DNA from: JANXPZ01 sp033853925
GTDB taxonomy: Bacteria > Eisenbacteria > RBG-16-71-46
Assembly: GCA_033853925.1 (NCBI GenBank)
Contig: JAWOLC010000027.1
Location: 1-55,561, forward strand
Direction: 5' to 3'
Length of the DNA stretch: 55,561 nucleotides
In this document: positions 7,986 through 16,782 of the stretch, in pieces
Layout: each line of letters starts with the position of its first letter
Numbering within the stretch: the stretch's first letter is position 1
The notes under the pieces: generated by a model
What the model saw: the letters and a program-made list of their open reading frames with translations, nothing else
What the model was told of the DNA's origin: nothing
Database searches by the model: none
Position numbers and translations under genes: made by a program

Positions 7986-10900
7986 ATGCCGCGCGCGCAG
8001 GTCTTCTTCAGCTATAACCATCAGGATCAGAAGGCCGCGATCCTCCTGGCGAAGGAGCTGCGCGAGGCCGGTCACGAGGTCTTCCTCGACCTGGACGATC
8101 TTCCGGCGGGGCTCACCTATTTCGACCGCCTGGAGCAGGGCATCAAGGGTGCCGCCTGCGCCGCCGTCCTCGTGGGGCCCGTCGGGCTGGGGAATTTCCA
8201 GAAGCGCGAGCTGCAGGTCGCCCTGAACTGGCAGATCGAGCAGGAAGGCCGGGGCGAGCACTACCCCGTGCTGCCCGTCCTCCTTCCGCGCTGTGTCCCC
8301 CAGAGCCTGCCGGCCTTCCTGGCGCTGAACACCTGGGTGGACCTGAGCGCCGGTCTCGAAGGGAAGGGGCTGATCGCCTCCGGGATCGAGGAGGCGCTGC
8401 TCGCGGGCGCGAAGGAGCCTGCCTCCGCGCCGGCCGACGTCGTCTGCCCCTATCGCAGCCTCGAGAGCTTCCGCGAGGAGGACGCCCATCTGTTCTTCGG
8501 GCGCGAGAGCGTCTCCCAGCTCGCGCTCCAGACGGCGCTGAGCAAGCCGATCGTGACGCTGATCGGCCCGTCGGGAAGCGGCAAGTCCTCGCTCCTGCAG
8601 GCCGGGCTCTTCCCCCGGCTGCGCCTGCGTCGGCCCGCCGAGGGCACCTGGGAGTGCCTGCGGGTGACGCCCGGCGACGACCCGTTCTTCCGCCTCGCCC
8701 GGGCGATCGTGAGCCTGTGGTCCGAGCCCGAGCGAACGCCGACCGAGATCCTGGAGGAGTCCATCAAGCTCGGGGCGCTGCTCGAGGGGGACCCGGGCAA
8801 CTTGGCGCAGGCGGTCGCCCTGCTCGGCGAGCGGCTGGCCGCGCAGCGACCTTCCCGACTGCTCCTCGCCGTCGACCAGTTCGAGGAGCTGTTCACGCGG
8901 ACGGAGGGCAGGCGACGGGGGCTCTTCGTGGAGTCCCTGCTCGAGGCCTCCAACGAGAAGTCCGTGACCGTGGCGTTGGTGCTCCGCGCGGACTTCCTCG
9001 GTCACGTCATCGAGGCCCACCGCGACTTCAGCCAGGTCCTGGCGGACGGGGACGTTCCCGTGGGCCCCCTCACGTCCGACGAGCTGCAGGAGACGATCGA
9101 AGGGCCCGCGAGGAGGGTCCGGATTCCCCTCGAACCGGGGCTCACCGGCCGGATCCTCGGCGACCTGGGCGAGGAGCCCGGCGTTCTACCCCTGCTTCAG
9201 TACTGTCTCGCGGAGATGTGGAAGCAGAGACGCGGCGGCGCTCTCACGCTCGCTACCTACGAGGCGGTGGACGGGGTGAAAGGGGCGATCGGCGCCCGCG
9301 CCGACCACGTTCTGGGCCGACTCTCTTCCGACGAGAAGGCCACGCTGGGCCACGCGCTGACCCGGCTGGTACGGGTGGCCACGACGGGCGAGGGGTCGGG
9401 CGACACGCGCAGGGCGGCGCTCTGGTCGGATTTCGCGCCGGCGCAGCGGACGCTCCTCCATTCCCTGGTCGACGAGCGCCTGCTGGTCGCCCGGGGCGAC
9501 GAAGAAGGAGCTGCCGCCCCACCTCGGGAAGAAGCGGCTGCCCGGCCCGTGGACGGTGGCGCCGTGACCAGCCACGGAATCGTCGAGCTGGCGCACGAGT
9601 CTCTGCTTCGGCATTGGCGCTGGCTCCAGGAGCTGGTCGAGAAGGACAGGGAGTTCCTGTTGTGGACCCAGCGCCTCCGCTTCTTCATGTCGGAGTGGAA
9701 GCGGGCCGGCGAGAAGGGGCCGCCGCTCTTCAGCGACCTGATGCTGAACGATGCCAAGCGCTACTCGCGACGGGTCGGCGAAGACTTGAGCCCCGAGGAG
9801 CGGCGCTACCTCGACGCGAGCCTCGGCTCCCGAAGGCGCGCGAGGCAGAGGTTGTGGTACGGAGCCGCGGCGGTGGCCGCGGTGGCCGTCGCCTTCTTCG
9901 GTTTGCGGCTCTGGTCGGGAACCGTGGGGCAGCAGATCCACGAGGCTCAGCGCGACGCCAGGCGGATCATCCAGAGCACGCCCGACGTCGACGTCGGCAC
10001 CATCGGCCGGTGGTTGGGGGCAGAGGCGGCGCTGGATCCTGAAGGCGCGATGAGGACCTTCGCCACGTCCCTCAGCGTCACGCAGCGGCCCTGGGGGGCC
10101 GACGCCTTCGTCCGCGATCTCCTCTCGGCCGGAGACACGGTCCGGGCCAGGAGGGTCTTCACCATCCTCGAGGAGGACCTGCGCCGCTACACCACTCCGA
10201 AGGCTCGTTGCCAACAGGCTCTCACCTTCCTCCGGAATCTGGAGGAGATCTCCCCCCGCGGCGCCATGCAGGGGATTGCGCGCGCAGGGCTCGAGTCTGC
10301 GTTCGCCATTCCCGACCCCTGGGATCGGGGAGACGCATTGGCCTCGATGGCCAACGCGCTTCGGGCGCAGGGCGACCGGCGTTCGGCAGAGGTCGCAGCG
10401 GATTCCGCGTACGCGGCACTGCCCATCGCGCTCGGCGGCGGGCCCGCCTCCACCGGCGGGCTACGCTGGCAGGCGGAGCGCGACACGGCCGACTACCTGA
10501 TCCATCTGGCCGGCGCCCTGCGTGGCAGCGGGCGCGACACTCTGGCCGACGAGATGGCCCCTCTGGTGGTGGATGCGCTTGGCCGCGTCAATAGCCTGCG
10601 AGTTCGGATGCGGGAGATCGATGCGGTTGGTGGCACTCCCCAGCGCCCGAATGCGCTTTCGCCCCGAGATCTGAACCGTTGCCTGGAGGACTTCGAGAAG
10701 CAGGTGGCCGCCGATGGCGTGGGTCGTCTGAGCTCGGATGAGCGCCAGTCCCTCTACCAATGGTTCGGCGGACACGGGCGGATGGATCTGGCCATCGCCC
10801 TCGCATCCAGCCCGGCGACCCGAGCGGAGCGTGAAGTCGAGGTCCTCTACATGTTCGATCCGTACCTGCGAACCAGGGGGCAGGACGAGGCCCTGCGCCT

Positions 10901-11837
10901 CGCCAGACGCTTGCGGGACCCGACTTGCCGCGGCTACGCCTTGATGATGGTGGGCGCATCGGTTTGCGAGATGGGAAACTTCCGTGGTGGGCGGGTTCTT
11001 CTCGAGGAAGCCCTGGGCGTGGCCGCGAAGATCCCGCGGGGTGAGGATCGCAGCAACATCGTGACCCAGGCTCTGCCCTTGCTGGCCGATGCGGGGCTGA
11101 AGGCTCTGGAGGGGGGAGACCGGGTGGCCGCGGAGAGGATTGCCGACGAGCTGCTGGCCGCCTCGGTTGATGTCTCGGAGACGCAAGCACAGGCTGGTCG
11201 TGGCGGGGGGATCCTGAAGAGCGAGGCCGAACTCCTGGCCCGTACGAACCGGCTCGCTCAGGGCATGGCCTCGGGCTACCTGGATCGCCAGAGCGGCTTC
11301 TGGCTCCGGGGAACCGACGAGTACCTCGTGAGGCTCTATGCCTCACGAGGATCGTGGGACTCGGCTCTGGCGATTCCGGCCAGGGTGCCCCCCGAGTTCA
11401 GGTGGCGACGACCGCGGCTCCTCCGCAGCCTCGCCATGATGGCCGACTCCCTGGGAAGGCAGGACATCCAGGGGCGGGCCCTGGCGGCCATCGCCCAGGA
11501 GGGGGCCGAGGGTGGCGGCCAGGCTGGCGAGTCTGTCGCGTTGTTGGACGTCCTCCCTGTGGATGACAGCGTGTCGGTCATGAAGATCTCACCCAGGCGC
11601 GTAGACTCCCTTTGGTCTCAGGCCCGCCGGACTGGGGGTGGCGACGCGATGCTTGCCATGCGCGTCTCCCGCTACTACGCCTGGCGCGGCAACTTCGGCA
11701 CCGCCCTGGGCGTCGCCCGCTCTTGCGAGGACCGGGGTGAGCGACTCAGGATCTACGCAGACCTCGTCACGCTCTACCTGCGCTCTCGAGGCCGAAGGGC
11801 TCCTGAGCTTCCAACGCCCGAAGCGGTCGGACTCTGA
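7986..11837 (+). CDS. TIR-nSTAND NTPase-transmembrane-helical repeat protein (putative immune or signalling receptor)
   Basis: The protein has 1283 residues. Residues 1-140 form a TIR domain: it starts VFFSYNHQD, has DLDDLPAGLTYFDRLE, and Glu75 in FQKREL is the candidate catalytic Glu of NAD-cleaving TIRs. Next is an nSTAND1-type NTPase beginning CPYRSLESF and LFFGRE, with Walker A GPSGSGKSSL (194-203), Walker B LLLAVDQFEELF and VLRADFLG. A winged-helix-like part follows (IVELAHESLLRHWRWL). One transmembrane helix lies at about 622-644. The last 640 residues are helical, with degenerate TPR-like repeats (DRGDALASMANALRAQGD). Relatives usually end in WD40 repeats. STAND proteins with TIR effectors commonly act in phage defence or cell-fate control; that role here is inferred. 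No partner gene is evident nearby. Confidence 0.85.
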   Translation: MPRAQVFFSYNHQDQKAAILLAKELREAGHEVFLDLDDLPAGLTYFDRLEQGIKGAACAAVLVGPVGLGNFQKRELQVALNWQIEQEGRGEHYPVLPVLLPRCVPQSLPAFLALNTWVDLSAGLEGKGLIASGIEEALLAGAKEPASAPADVVCPYRSLESFREEDAHLFFGRESVSQLALQTALSKPIVTLIGPSGSGKSSLLQAGLFPRLRLRRPAEGTWECLRVTPGDDPFFRLARAIVSLWSEPERTPTEILEESIKLGALLEGDPGNLAQAVALLGERLAAQRPSRLLLAVDQFEELFTRTEGRRRGLFVESLLEASNEKSVTVALVLRADFLGHVIEAHRDFSQVLADGDVPVGPLTSDELQETIEGPARRVRIPLEPGLTGRILGDLGEEPGVLPLLQYCLAEMWKQRRGGALTLATYEAVDGVKGAIGARADHVLGRLSSDEKATLGHALTRLVRVATTGEGSGDTRRAALWSDFAPAQRTLLHSLVDERLLVARGDEEGAAAPPREEAAARPVDGGAVTSHGIVELAHESLLRHWRWLQELVEKDREFLLWTQRLRFFMSEWKRAGEKGPPLFSDLMLNDAKRYSRRVGEDLSPEERRYLDASLGSRRRARQRLWYGAAAVAAVAVAFFGLRLWSGTVGQQIHEAQRDARRIIQSTPDVDVGTIGRWLGAEAALDPEGAMRTFATSLSVTQRPWGADAFVRDLLSAGDTVRARRVFTILEEDLRRYTTPKARCQQALTFLRNLEEISPRGAMQGIARAGLESAFAIPDPWDRGDALASMANALRAQGDRRSAEVAADSAYAALPIALGGGPASTGGLRWQAERDTADYLIHLAGALRGSGRDTLADEMAPLVVDALGRVNSLRVRMREIDAVGGTPQRPNALSPRDLNRCLEDFEKQVAADGVGRLSSDERQSLYQWFGGHGRMDLAIALASSPATRAEREVEVLYMFDPYLRTRGQDEALRLARRLRDPTCRGYALMMVGASVCEMGNFRGGRVLLEEALGVAAKIPRGEDRSNIVTQALPLLADAGLKALEGGDRVAAERIADELLAASVDVSETQAQAGRGGGILKSEAELLARTNRLAQGMASGYLDRQSGFWLRGTDEYLVRLYASRGSWDSALAIPARVPPEFRWRRPRLLRSLAMMADSLGRQDIQGRALAAIAQEGAEGGGQAGESVALLDVLPVDDSVSVMKISPRRVDSLWSQARRTGGGDAMLAMRVSRYYAWRGNFGTALGVARSCEDRGERLRIYADLVTLYLRSRGRRAPELPTPEAVGL

Positions 11838-11858
11838 TTTCCACGGCTCCCTCGTGCA

Positions 11859-11895
11859 GTCGGACTTCGCCGGGAGGTGTCCGGCGTCCTCCGAC
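11859..11895. terminator. Interrupted hairpin between convergent genes
   Basis: GTCGGA (11859-11864) can pair with TCCGAC (11890-11895), and an inner GCCGG/CCGGC stem lies between them. It falls in the 82-bp gap between the TIR gene and the oppositely oriented oxidase. There is no T-run, so this is a weak call. Confidence 0.3.
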
Positions 11896-11919
11896 CGCAC
11901 GTGGAAGCGAGCACCTCCG

Positions 11920-13368
11920 CTACGAGACCTCGCCCACCGGCTCGGCTGCCGGCTGGATGTTCTGGTTCAGCCGGAACAGGTTCAGTGGGTCGTACTTCGC
12001 CTTGAGCCTCGCCAGCCGCTCGTAGTTGGGACCGTACGCGCCGGCCTGCACGCGCGCGGCCTCGTCCTCGGGCATGAAGTTCACGTAGACGCCGCCGCTG
12101 GCGTGGGGAGTCATCCGCCCGAAGAACTGCCGCGCCCAGGCCACGCACTCGGGATCGCGGGCCGCGTCGTTCCAGCGCGTGTGCACGTTGAGCACGAATT
12201 CGACGTCGCGATGCGGGTAGGCGGTCGCGTCCACCGGGACCCGGTTCACCGCCTGGCCCAGGTTGCCCACGAAGGCCTCGCAGTCCGGCGTGGGCAGACG
12301 GCCCACGAACTCCAGCATGGTCGCGATCGCGCCGTCGCTCAGCGTGCGCAGGTCGTGGGACTTCCAGTAGTTCCTGGCCCCGGACGCGAGCAGCGGATCG
12401 AAGGCCGCCTGCCAGCCCAGGAAGGGATGCGGCCCCACCACGTCGGCGATGGGCTTGCCCAGCGCCCGGAGCGGAGCGACCGCTCTCTCTCCCCGCTCCA
12501 TCTCGCCGGCGCAGCAGACCGCCAGGATCACGACCTCCTTGCCGTGGTACTCCGCGGGAACGAAGGGCAGCGGCGGCGCCTTGCGCATCACGACCCAGAC
12601 GGTCACCTCGTCCGGCGCGGCGGTCACGAATTCGCGGTAGCCCTCGAGCACGTCCCTCGCCGCGGCGAAGGGATGCACGATCAAGCCGGCGGTCACCTGG
12701 GGGCCGACGGGATGGAGGCGGAACTCGAACGAGGTCACGACGCCGAAGTTCCCGCCGCCCCCGCGCAGCGCCCAGAACAGGTCGGGGTTCTCCCGCTCGT
12801 CGGCGTGCAGGACCTCGCCCTGCGCCGTGACCACGTCCACGGAGAGCAGGTTGTCGATCGAGAGGCCGTGCTTGCGGCTCAGCCAGCCGAAGCCGCCGCC
12901 CAGCGTGAGCCCCGCGACCCCGGTGGTGGAGTTGATGCCCAGCGGAGTCGCGAGGGCGAAGGTCTGGGCCTCGCGGTCGAACTCGCCGAGCGTCACGCCC
13001 GGCTCCACCCGCGCTGTGCGGGCGCCCGGGTCGACGCGGACCGACTTCATGGGCGAGAGGTCGATCATCAGGCCGCCCTCGCAGACCGCGTTGCCGGCGA
13101 TGTTGTGCCCGCCCCCGCGCACCGCGAGCAGGAGCCCATGCTCGCGGGCGAGGTTCACGGCCTGGAGCACGTCGCCCGCACCCGCGGCGCGAACGACGAG
13201 CGCCGGACGCCGGTCGATCATGGCGTTCCAGAGCGTGCGAGCCTGCTCGTAGCCGGGCTCGCCGGGGAGGCAGAGTCCTCCGCGCAAGCGGCCGCGCAGC
13301 GCGTCGAGGGTCGAGGAGGCGAGCGTCGTCGTCCCGCCGTCGAGGGTTCTCAGTCTCACGTCAGCCAT
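11920..13368 (-). CDS. FAD-linked oxidase of the berberine-bridge / 6-hydroxynicotine oxidase type
   Basis: This 482-residue flavoprotein has the FAD_binding_4 domain (PALVVRAAGAGDVLQAV, LAVRGGGHNIAG) and the C-terminal BBE motif YDPLNLFRLNQNI. His88 in RGGGHN is the expected 8-alpha-histidyl attachment site for FAD. The position of the second attachment Cys seen in bicovalent relatives reads INSTTGVAG here, so attachment is probably through His only. The substrate cannot be read from the sequence. No signal peptide is visible when translation starts at the ATG at 13368. AGGGAG is suitably placed before it. It stands alone between two rightward blocks. Confidence 0.88.
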   Translation of the reverse strand: MADVRLRTLDGGTTTLASSTLDALRGRLRGGLCLPGEPGYEQARTLWNAMIDRRPALVVRAAGAGDVLQAVNLAREHGLLLAVRGGGHNIAGNAVCEGGLMIDLSPMKSVRVDPGARTARVEPGVTLGEFDREAQTFALATPLGINSTTGVAGLTLGGGFGWLSRKHGLSIDNLLSVDVVTAQGEVLHADERENPDLFWALRGGGGNFGVVTSFEFRLHPVGPQVTAGLIVHPFAAARDVLEGYREFVTAAPDEVTVWVVMRKAPPLPFVPAEYHGKEVVILAVCCAGEMERGERAVAPLRALGKPIADVVGPHPFLGWQAAFDPLLASGARNYWKSHDLRTLSDGAIATMLEFVGRLPTPDCEAFVGNLGQAVNRVPVDATAYPHRDVEFVLNVHTRWNDAARDPECVAWARQFFGRMTPHASGGVYVNFMPEDEAARVQAGAYGPNYERLARLKAKYDPLNLFRLNQNIQPAAEPVGEVS

Positions 13369-13778
13369 GTGCGGAATCTCCCTTGCCGCGGCCGGCGGGG
13401 GGCGCGCGCCGGAGGTCCGACGTGCGCCTCGTCTCTGCTCGTGGGAGCGACCTGGCGGAAGGGCCGCGGCCGAGCCGCGACTCTCCATCGCTCGCTCACG
13501 CGGCCGCGAATGAACGGGCGGGGGCGCGGCGAGGCGTCCCTTCAGCCCGGCGGCAGCCTAGGCGCCGAGGCCGCCGGCGGCCGCATCGGGATGTCAAGCT
13601 CGAGCGGTTCCGGCTCGATTTGGCAAAGGACTGACCTCGGTCCTCGCCGCCGTGGTCCGGCCCTCGGCTTTTGTGGGCCGCGAGCCGTGTGATAACTTCC
13701 CTCGCCTCTTTGCCAGCTTGTGCCCCGCGGGGCCCGGGAGGCGGGCGCCGGACGGGGTCGTGACCGCCGGAGCCCGCC
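13369..13778. other. Divergent intergenic region between the FAD oxidase gene and ffh
   Basis: This 410-bp gap has no supported gene. A possible ffh promoter lies at 13668-13696. On the leftward strand a TAGGCT hexamer (13556-13561) could be a -10 box for the oxidase, but no good -35 box is at the right distance. No SRP RNA gene was recognised, although ffh is adjacent. Confidence 0.5.
13668..13696 (+). promoter_or_regulatory. Possible promoter of the ffh-rpsP block
   Basis: CTTTTG (13668-13673) and GATAAC (13691-13696) are 17 bp apart and 83 bp before the ffh start. The -10 is good, the -35 weak. Confidence 0.35.
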
Positions 13779-15107
13779 TTGTTCGAAGCGCTCACCGAAC
13801 GATTCCACGGCATCGTCCGCACCCTGACCGGGCAGGCCAGGCTCACGCCCGAGAACGTGCGCGAGAGCCTGCGCGACGTGCGCCGCGCCCTGCTGGAGGC
13901 GGATGTCCAGCTCGCCGTGGCCCGCGACTTCGTCGCCCGCGTGGAGCAGCGGGCGGTGGGCGAAGAGGTGCTGAAGAGCCTCACGGCCGCCCAGCAGGTC
14001 GTGGGCATCGTGCACGAGGAGCTGGTGAGCCTGCTCGGCAAGACCCCGGTCACGCTGGCCGGCTCGCCGCACCTGCCGACCGTGGTCCTGCTGGCGGGGC
14101 TCCAGGGCTCGGGCAAGACGACCTTCGCGGCCAAGCTCGCCGTCTGGCTGCGGCAGCGCGCGAAGCGCGTGCTGCTCGCCAGCGCCGACGTCTACCGGCC
14201 GGCGGCGATCGCGCAGCTCGAGCGGCTGGCCGAGCAGGCGGGAGCGGGCTTCTGGCGCGCGCCCCAGGACGTGCCTCCGCTGGACATCGCGCGCGCGGCC
14301 CTGGAGCAGGCGCGGACGCGGGGCTTCGATTTCCTGCTCCTCGACACCGCGGGCCGGCTGCAGATCGACGAGCCGATGATGGCCGAGCTGGAGGCGCTCA
14401 AGCGCGCCATCCACGCGCATCAGGTGCTGCTCGTCGTGGACGGCATGACCGGCCAGGAGGCGGTCCGCATCGGCCAGACCTTCGCCCAGCGGGTGGGCGT
14501 GGACGGGCTCGTGCTCACGAAGATGGACGGCGACGCCCGCGGGGGCGCGGCGCTCTCCTTGCGGCAGGCGACGGGGAGGCCGATCCTCTTCCTGGGCGTG
14601 GGCGAGAAGCTCGACGGACTCGAGGTCTTCGATCCCACGCGCCTCGCGGGGCGCATCCTCGGCATGGGCGACGTGGTGGGGCTGGTCGAGCGGGCGCGCC
14701 AGGCGGTCGACGAGCAGGAGGCCGCCCAGCTCGCCGAGCGGATGCGGCGCGCGGAGTTCACGCTCGAGGACTTCCTCGAGCAGCTCCGCCAGGTGAAGAA
14801 GATGGGACCCATCGAGGAGCTGATGAAGATGCTGCCCGGGATGCCCGCGGGGGCCCTCGAGCAGGCGCGCCCGGACACGGCGCGGCTCGGACGCTACGAG
14901 GCGATCCTGCTCAGCATGACGCGCAAGGAGCGGCGCCTGCCGCGGCTGATCGACGGCAGCCGGCGGCGGCGGATCGCCGCGGGCAGCGGCACGCAGGTGA
15001 GCGACGTGAATCAGCTCTTGAGGGATTTCGAGCAGGCGCGCACGCTGATGAGGCGCCTGAAGCACGGCCGGCGCGGTCTCGCGGGCCTGAGGCGGGGTCG
15101 CGCGTAG
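13779..15107 (+). CDS. ffh: Signal recognition particle protein (SRP54 GTPase)
   Basis: Ffh binds signal peptides of membrane proteins and, with SRP RNA and FtsY, targets ribosomes to the membrane. Of its 442 residues, the first 90 form the N domain. The G domain shows LAGLQGSGKTTFAAKL (P-loop), LLDTAGRLQ, LVLTKMDGDARGG and LGVGEKLDGLEVFDP. The M domain has FLEQLRQVKKMGP and a typical RNA-binding region (LIDGSRRRRIAAGSGTQVSDVN). The TTG start at 13779 gives the normal FEALTERF opening. The C-terminal tail is short and Arg/Gly-rich. rpsP follows 39 bp downstream, a common pairing. Confidence 0.97.
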   Translation: MFEALTERFHGIVRTLTGQARLTPENVRESLRDVRRALLEADVQLAVARDFVARVEQRAVGEEVLKSLTAAQQVVGIVHEELVSLLGKTPVTLAGSPHLPTVVLLAGLQGSGKTTFAAKLAVWLRQRAKRVLLASADVYRPAAIAQLERLAEQAGAGFWRAPQDVPPLDIARAALEQARTRGFDFLLLDTAGRLQIDEPMMAELEALKRAIHAHQVLLVVDGMTGQEAVRIGQTFAQRVGVDGLVLTKMDGDARGGAALSLRQATGRPILFLGVGEKLDGLEVFDPTRLAGRILGMGDVVGLVERARQAVDEQEAAQLAERMRRAEFTLEDFLEQLRQVKKMGPIEELMKMLPGMPAGALEQARPDTARLGRYEAILLSMTRKERRLPRLIDGSRRRRIAAGSGTQVSDVNQLLRDFEQARTLMRRLKHGRRGLAGLRRGRA

Positions 15108-15146
15108 GCTCGGCCCCCGAGCACGAACCACAGAGGAGGAGTCAGA

Positions 15147-15545
15147 ATGGCGGTGGTGATCCGACTCATGCGGGCCGGCGCGAAGAAGCGGCCCTCCTAC
15201 CGATTGGTGGCGGCCGACTCGCGGCGGCAGCGCGACGGGCGGTTCCTGGAGATCCTGGGGCACTACAATCCCGTCGCGCAGCCCTTCGAGCTGGTGGTGC
15301 AGAAGGATCGCGTGCAGCTCTGGCTGGACCAGGGAGCGCAGCCTTCCGAACAGGTGGCCTCCCTGCTCCGCACCGCCGGCATGACGCTGGGCAAACCGTC
15401 GAAGCCGACGAAGAAGGCGGCGGGCGCCGCCGCGGCCAAGCCGCGCCAGCGTGCGAAGCCCCGCAAGGTCTCGGAGCGCAAGGTCAAGGCCAAGGCGGCG
15501 CGCAAGGCCGGGGCCAAGAAGGCCGCAGCGAAGGCGGCCAAGTAA
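15147..15545 (+). CDS. rpsP: 30S ribosomal protein S16 with a long Lys/Ala-rich C-terminal tail
   Basis: The first 80 or so residues are a normal S16 (AVVIRLMRAGAKKRPSYRLV, DGRFLEILGHYNP). The protein has 132 residues, whereas S16 is usually 75-90. The extra 50 residues are almost only Lys, Ala, Arg and Pro and resemble a histone-H1 tail. AGAGGAGG precedes the ATG. In many bacteria rpsP is followed by a KH-domain gene, rimM, trmD and rplS. Here a lipoprotein gene follows after 8 bp. Confidence 0.95.
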   Translation: MAVVIRLMRAGAKKRPSYRLVAADSRRQRDGRFLEILGHYNPVAQPFELVVQKDRVQLWLDQGAQPSEQVASLLRTAGMTLGKPSKPTKKAAGAAAAKPRQRAKPRKVSERKVKAKAARKAGAKKAAAKAAK

Positions 15546-15553
15546 CGAAGAGC

Positions 15554-15913
15554 GTGCGCACGCTCCGGCTGCTGGTCGCGCTCCTCGTCGTGGCCGCGTG
15601 GCTCGCGTCGGGCTGCGCTCCGGACCACGCGCGGCGGGCCGCGGCGGCGCGGCGGGCGGCGGCCGCGCTCGAGGCGCGCTCGCAGGCCCTGATCGACGCG
15701 GGCAACGCCTTCTATCGGGCCGGCGACTTCGCCAACGCGGCCAAGCGCTACGCCGCGGCCGCGGTCGCCAAGGAGGACGACGCGGCGGCCTACTACGGGC
15801 TGGGCATGGCGCTCGCCAAGCTGGGGCGCTACGACGACGCGCGGGCGGCCTACGTGCGCGCGCACGAGCTGGCCGAGCAGGCCCGCGACTCCACGTCCAG
15901 GCCCTCGCGCTGA
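15554..15913 (+). CDS. Small TPR-containing lipoprotein
   Basis: The protein has 119 residues from a GTG start. It begins with a signal peptide ending in the lipobox LASGC, so it is probably a lipid-anchored envelope protein. Two TPR-like helical pairs follow: AGNAFYRAGDFANAAKRYAAAA and AAYYGLGMALAKLGRYDDARAAY, with alanine-rich helices before them. TPRs mediate protein contacts, and a specific partner cannot be predicted. It lies 8 bp after rpsP and is likely co-transcribed. Confidence 0.75.
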   Translation: MRTLRLLVALLVVAAWLASGCAPDHARRAAAARRAAAALEARSQALIDAGNAFYRAGDFANAAKRYAAAAVAKEDDAAAYYGLGMALAKLGRYDDARAAYVRAHELAEQARDSTSRPSR

Positions 15914-15979
15914 GGGCCCGCCGAGCGAGTGGCGCACGGCTCGCGGAGGCCGCGGCCGGCCGGCGCCGGGAGTCCGGAG

Positions 15980-16171
15980 ATGAATGCGAGCTGGCAAGCG
16001 GAGCTGTGGGGGCAGTCCGCCCCCTTCACGCTGGACGAGCTGGACCCGGCGGGCCGGCTGCCCGAGCGGCCGCTCCGGCGGAGGACCGAATCGGCCCCGC
16101 GCTGGGGCGTGCGGGCCCGGAGTGCGGAGAGCGCCGCCGGCGGGCCGACGGCCTCGCCGGCCGGGGCGTGA
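15980..16171 (+). CDS. Hypothetical small protein, 63 residues
   Basis: An ATG at 15980 preceded by GGAG opens a 63-codon frame beginning MNASWQAELWGQSAPFTLDE. The first half looks protein-like and the second half is Arg/Ala/Gly-rich, as random high-GC sequence can be. Its stop overlaps a possible GTG start of the DinB gene (16168) in the GTGA pattern that real gene pairs in this window use. That is the main argument that it may be real. No family was recognised. Confidence 0.35.
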   Translation: MNASWQAELWGQSAPFTLDELDPAGRLPERPLRRRTESAPRWGVRARSAESAAGGPTASPAGA

Positions 16172-16173
16172 GC

Positions 16174-16668
16174 ATGGACGCCGAGAGCATCCTCGAGGCG
16201 CTGGCCCAGTCCCTCACCGGCGATCCCTGGCATGGTCCGGCGCTCGCGGTGCTGCTCGCCGACGTGTCGCCCGAGCAGGCGGTGGCCCGCCCCATCGCGG
16301 GAGCGCACACGATCCTCGAGCTGGTCCTCCACCACGCCGCCTGGACCGAGGAGGTGAGTGCTCGCCTTCGGGGCCACTCTCCCGGCCTGCCGGCGAGCGG
16401 CGACTGGCCCGGATACGAGGCCGATGCCGGACGAGCCTGGGAGGCGGCCCGCCGGCGGCTGCTCGCCGCTCACGAGGAGCTGCTGCGCTCCGCCCGGCAG
16501 CTCCCAGCGGCCCGGTGGGCGGAGCGGGTGGGGGCGACGCGCGAGCGCGAGCTGGGCACGGGCGTCACGGTCGCGGTCATGCTGCTGGGGGTGGCCCAGC
16601 ACGCCGCCTACCACGGCGGTCAGATCGCGCTGCTCGAGCGGGCGACGAGGGCGCCGGCGCCCGGATGA
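16174..16668 (+). CDS. DinB/YfiT-like putative metal-dependent hydrolase
   Basis: This 164-residue four-helix-bundle protein carries the three DinB metal-binding histidines: one in ELVLHHAAW and two in AQHAAYHGGQIALL. The opening LTGDPWHGPALAVLLADVS is typical of the subgroup. Related enzymes use bacillithiol, mycothiol or other thiols, but most members have unknown substrates. ATG 16174 is used here. A GTG at 16168 overlapping the preceding small ORF is an alternative start. Confidence 0.8.
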   Translation: MDAESILEALAQSLTGDPWHGPALAVLLADVSPEQAVARPIAGAHTILELVLHHAAWTEEVSARLRGHSPGLPASGDWPGYEADAGRAWEAARRRLLAAHEELLRSARQLPAARWAERVGATRERELGTGVTVAVMLLGVAQHAAYHGGQIALLERATRAPAPG

Positions 16669-16707
16669 GCGGGGCCCATCCTCGGGTTCCTCGGCTCCGC
16701 CACCGCC

Positions 16708-16736
16708 TTTTCTCTGCCCGGCCGCCGTTGTAGGCT
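16708..16736 (+). promoter_or_regulatory. Possible promoter of serS
   Basis: TAGGCT (16731-16736) is a -10 hexamer shared with other predicted promoters here. TTTTCT (16708-16713) is 17 bp upstream as a weak -35. serS starts 46 bp downstream. Confidence 0.4.
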
Positions 16737-16782
16737 GGCCCGCGCATCGTCGAGTCGAGCGAACCCACCGCACGGGGATTCC

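Noticed and set aside
8654..10042. Second open frame inside the TIR-nSTAND gene
   Set aside because: It is a frame shadow; the main frame contains continuous TIR and nSTAND motifs.
13369..13778. SRP RNA or tRNA next to ffh
   Set aside because: No cloverleaf, T-loop or SRP-RNA loop motif was recognised.
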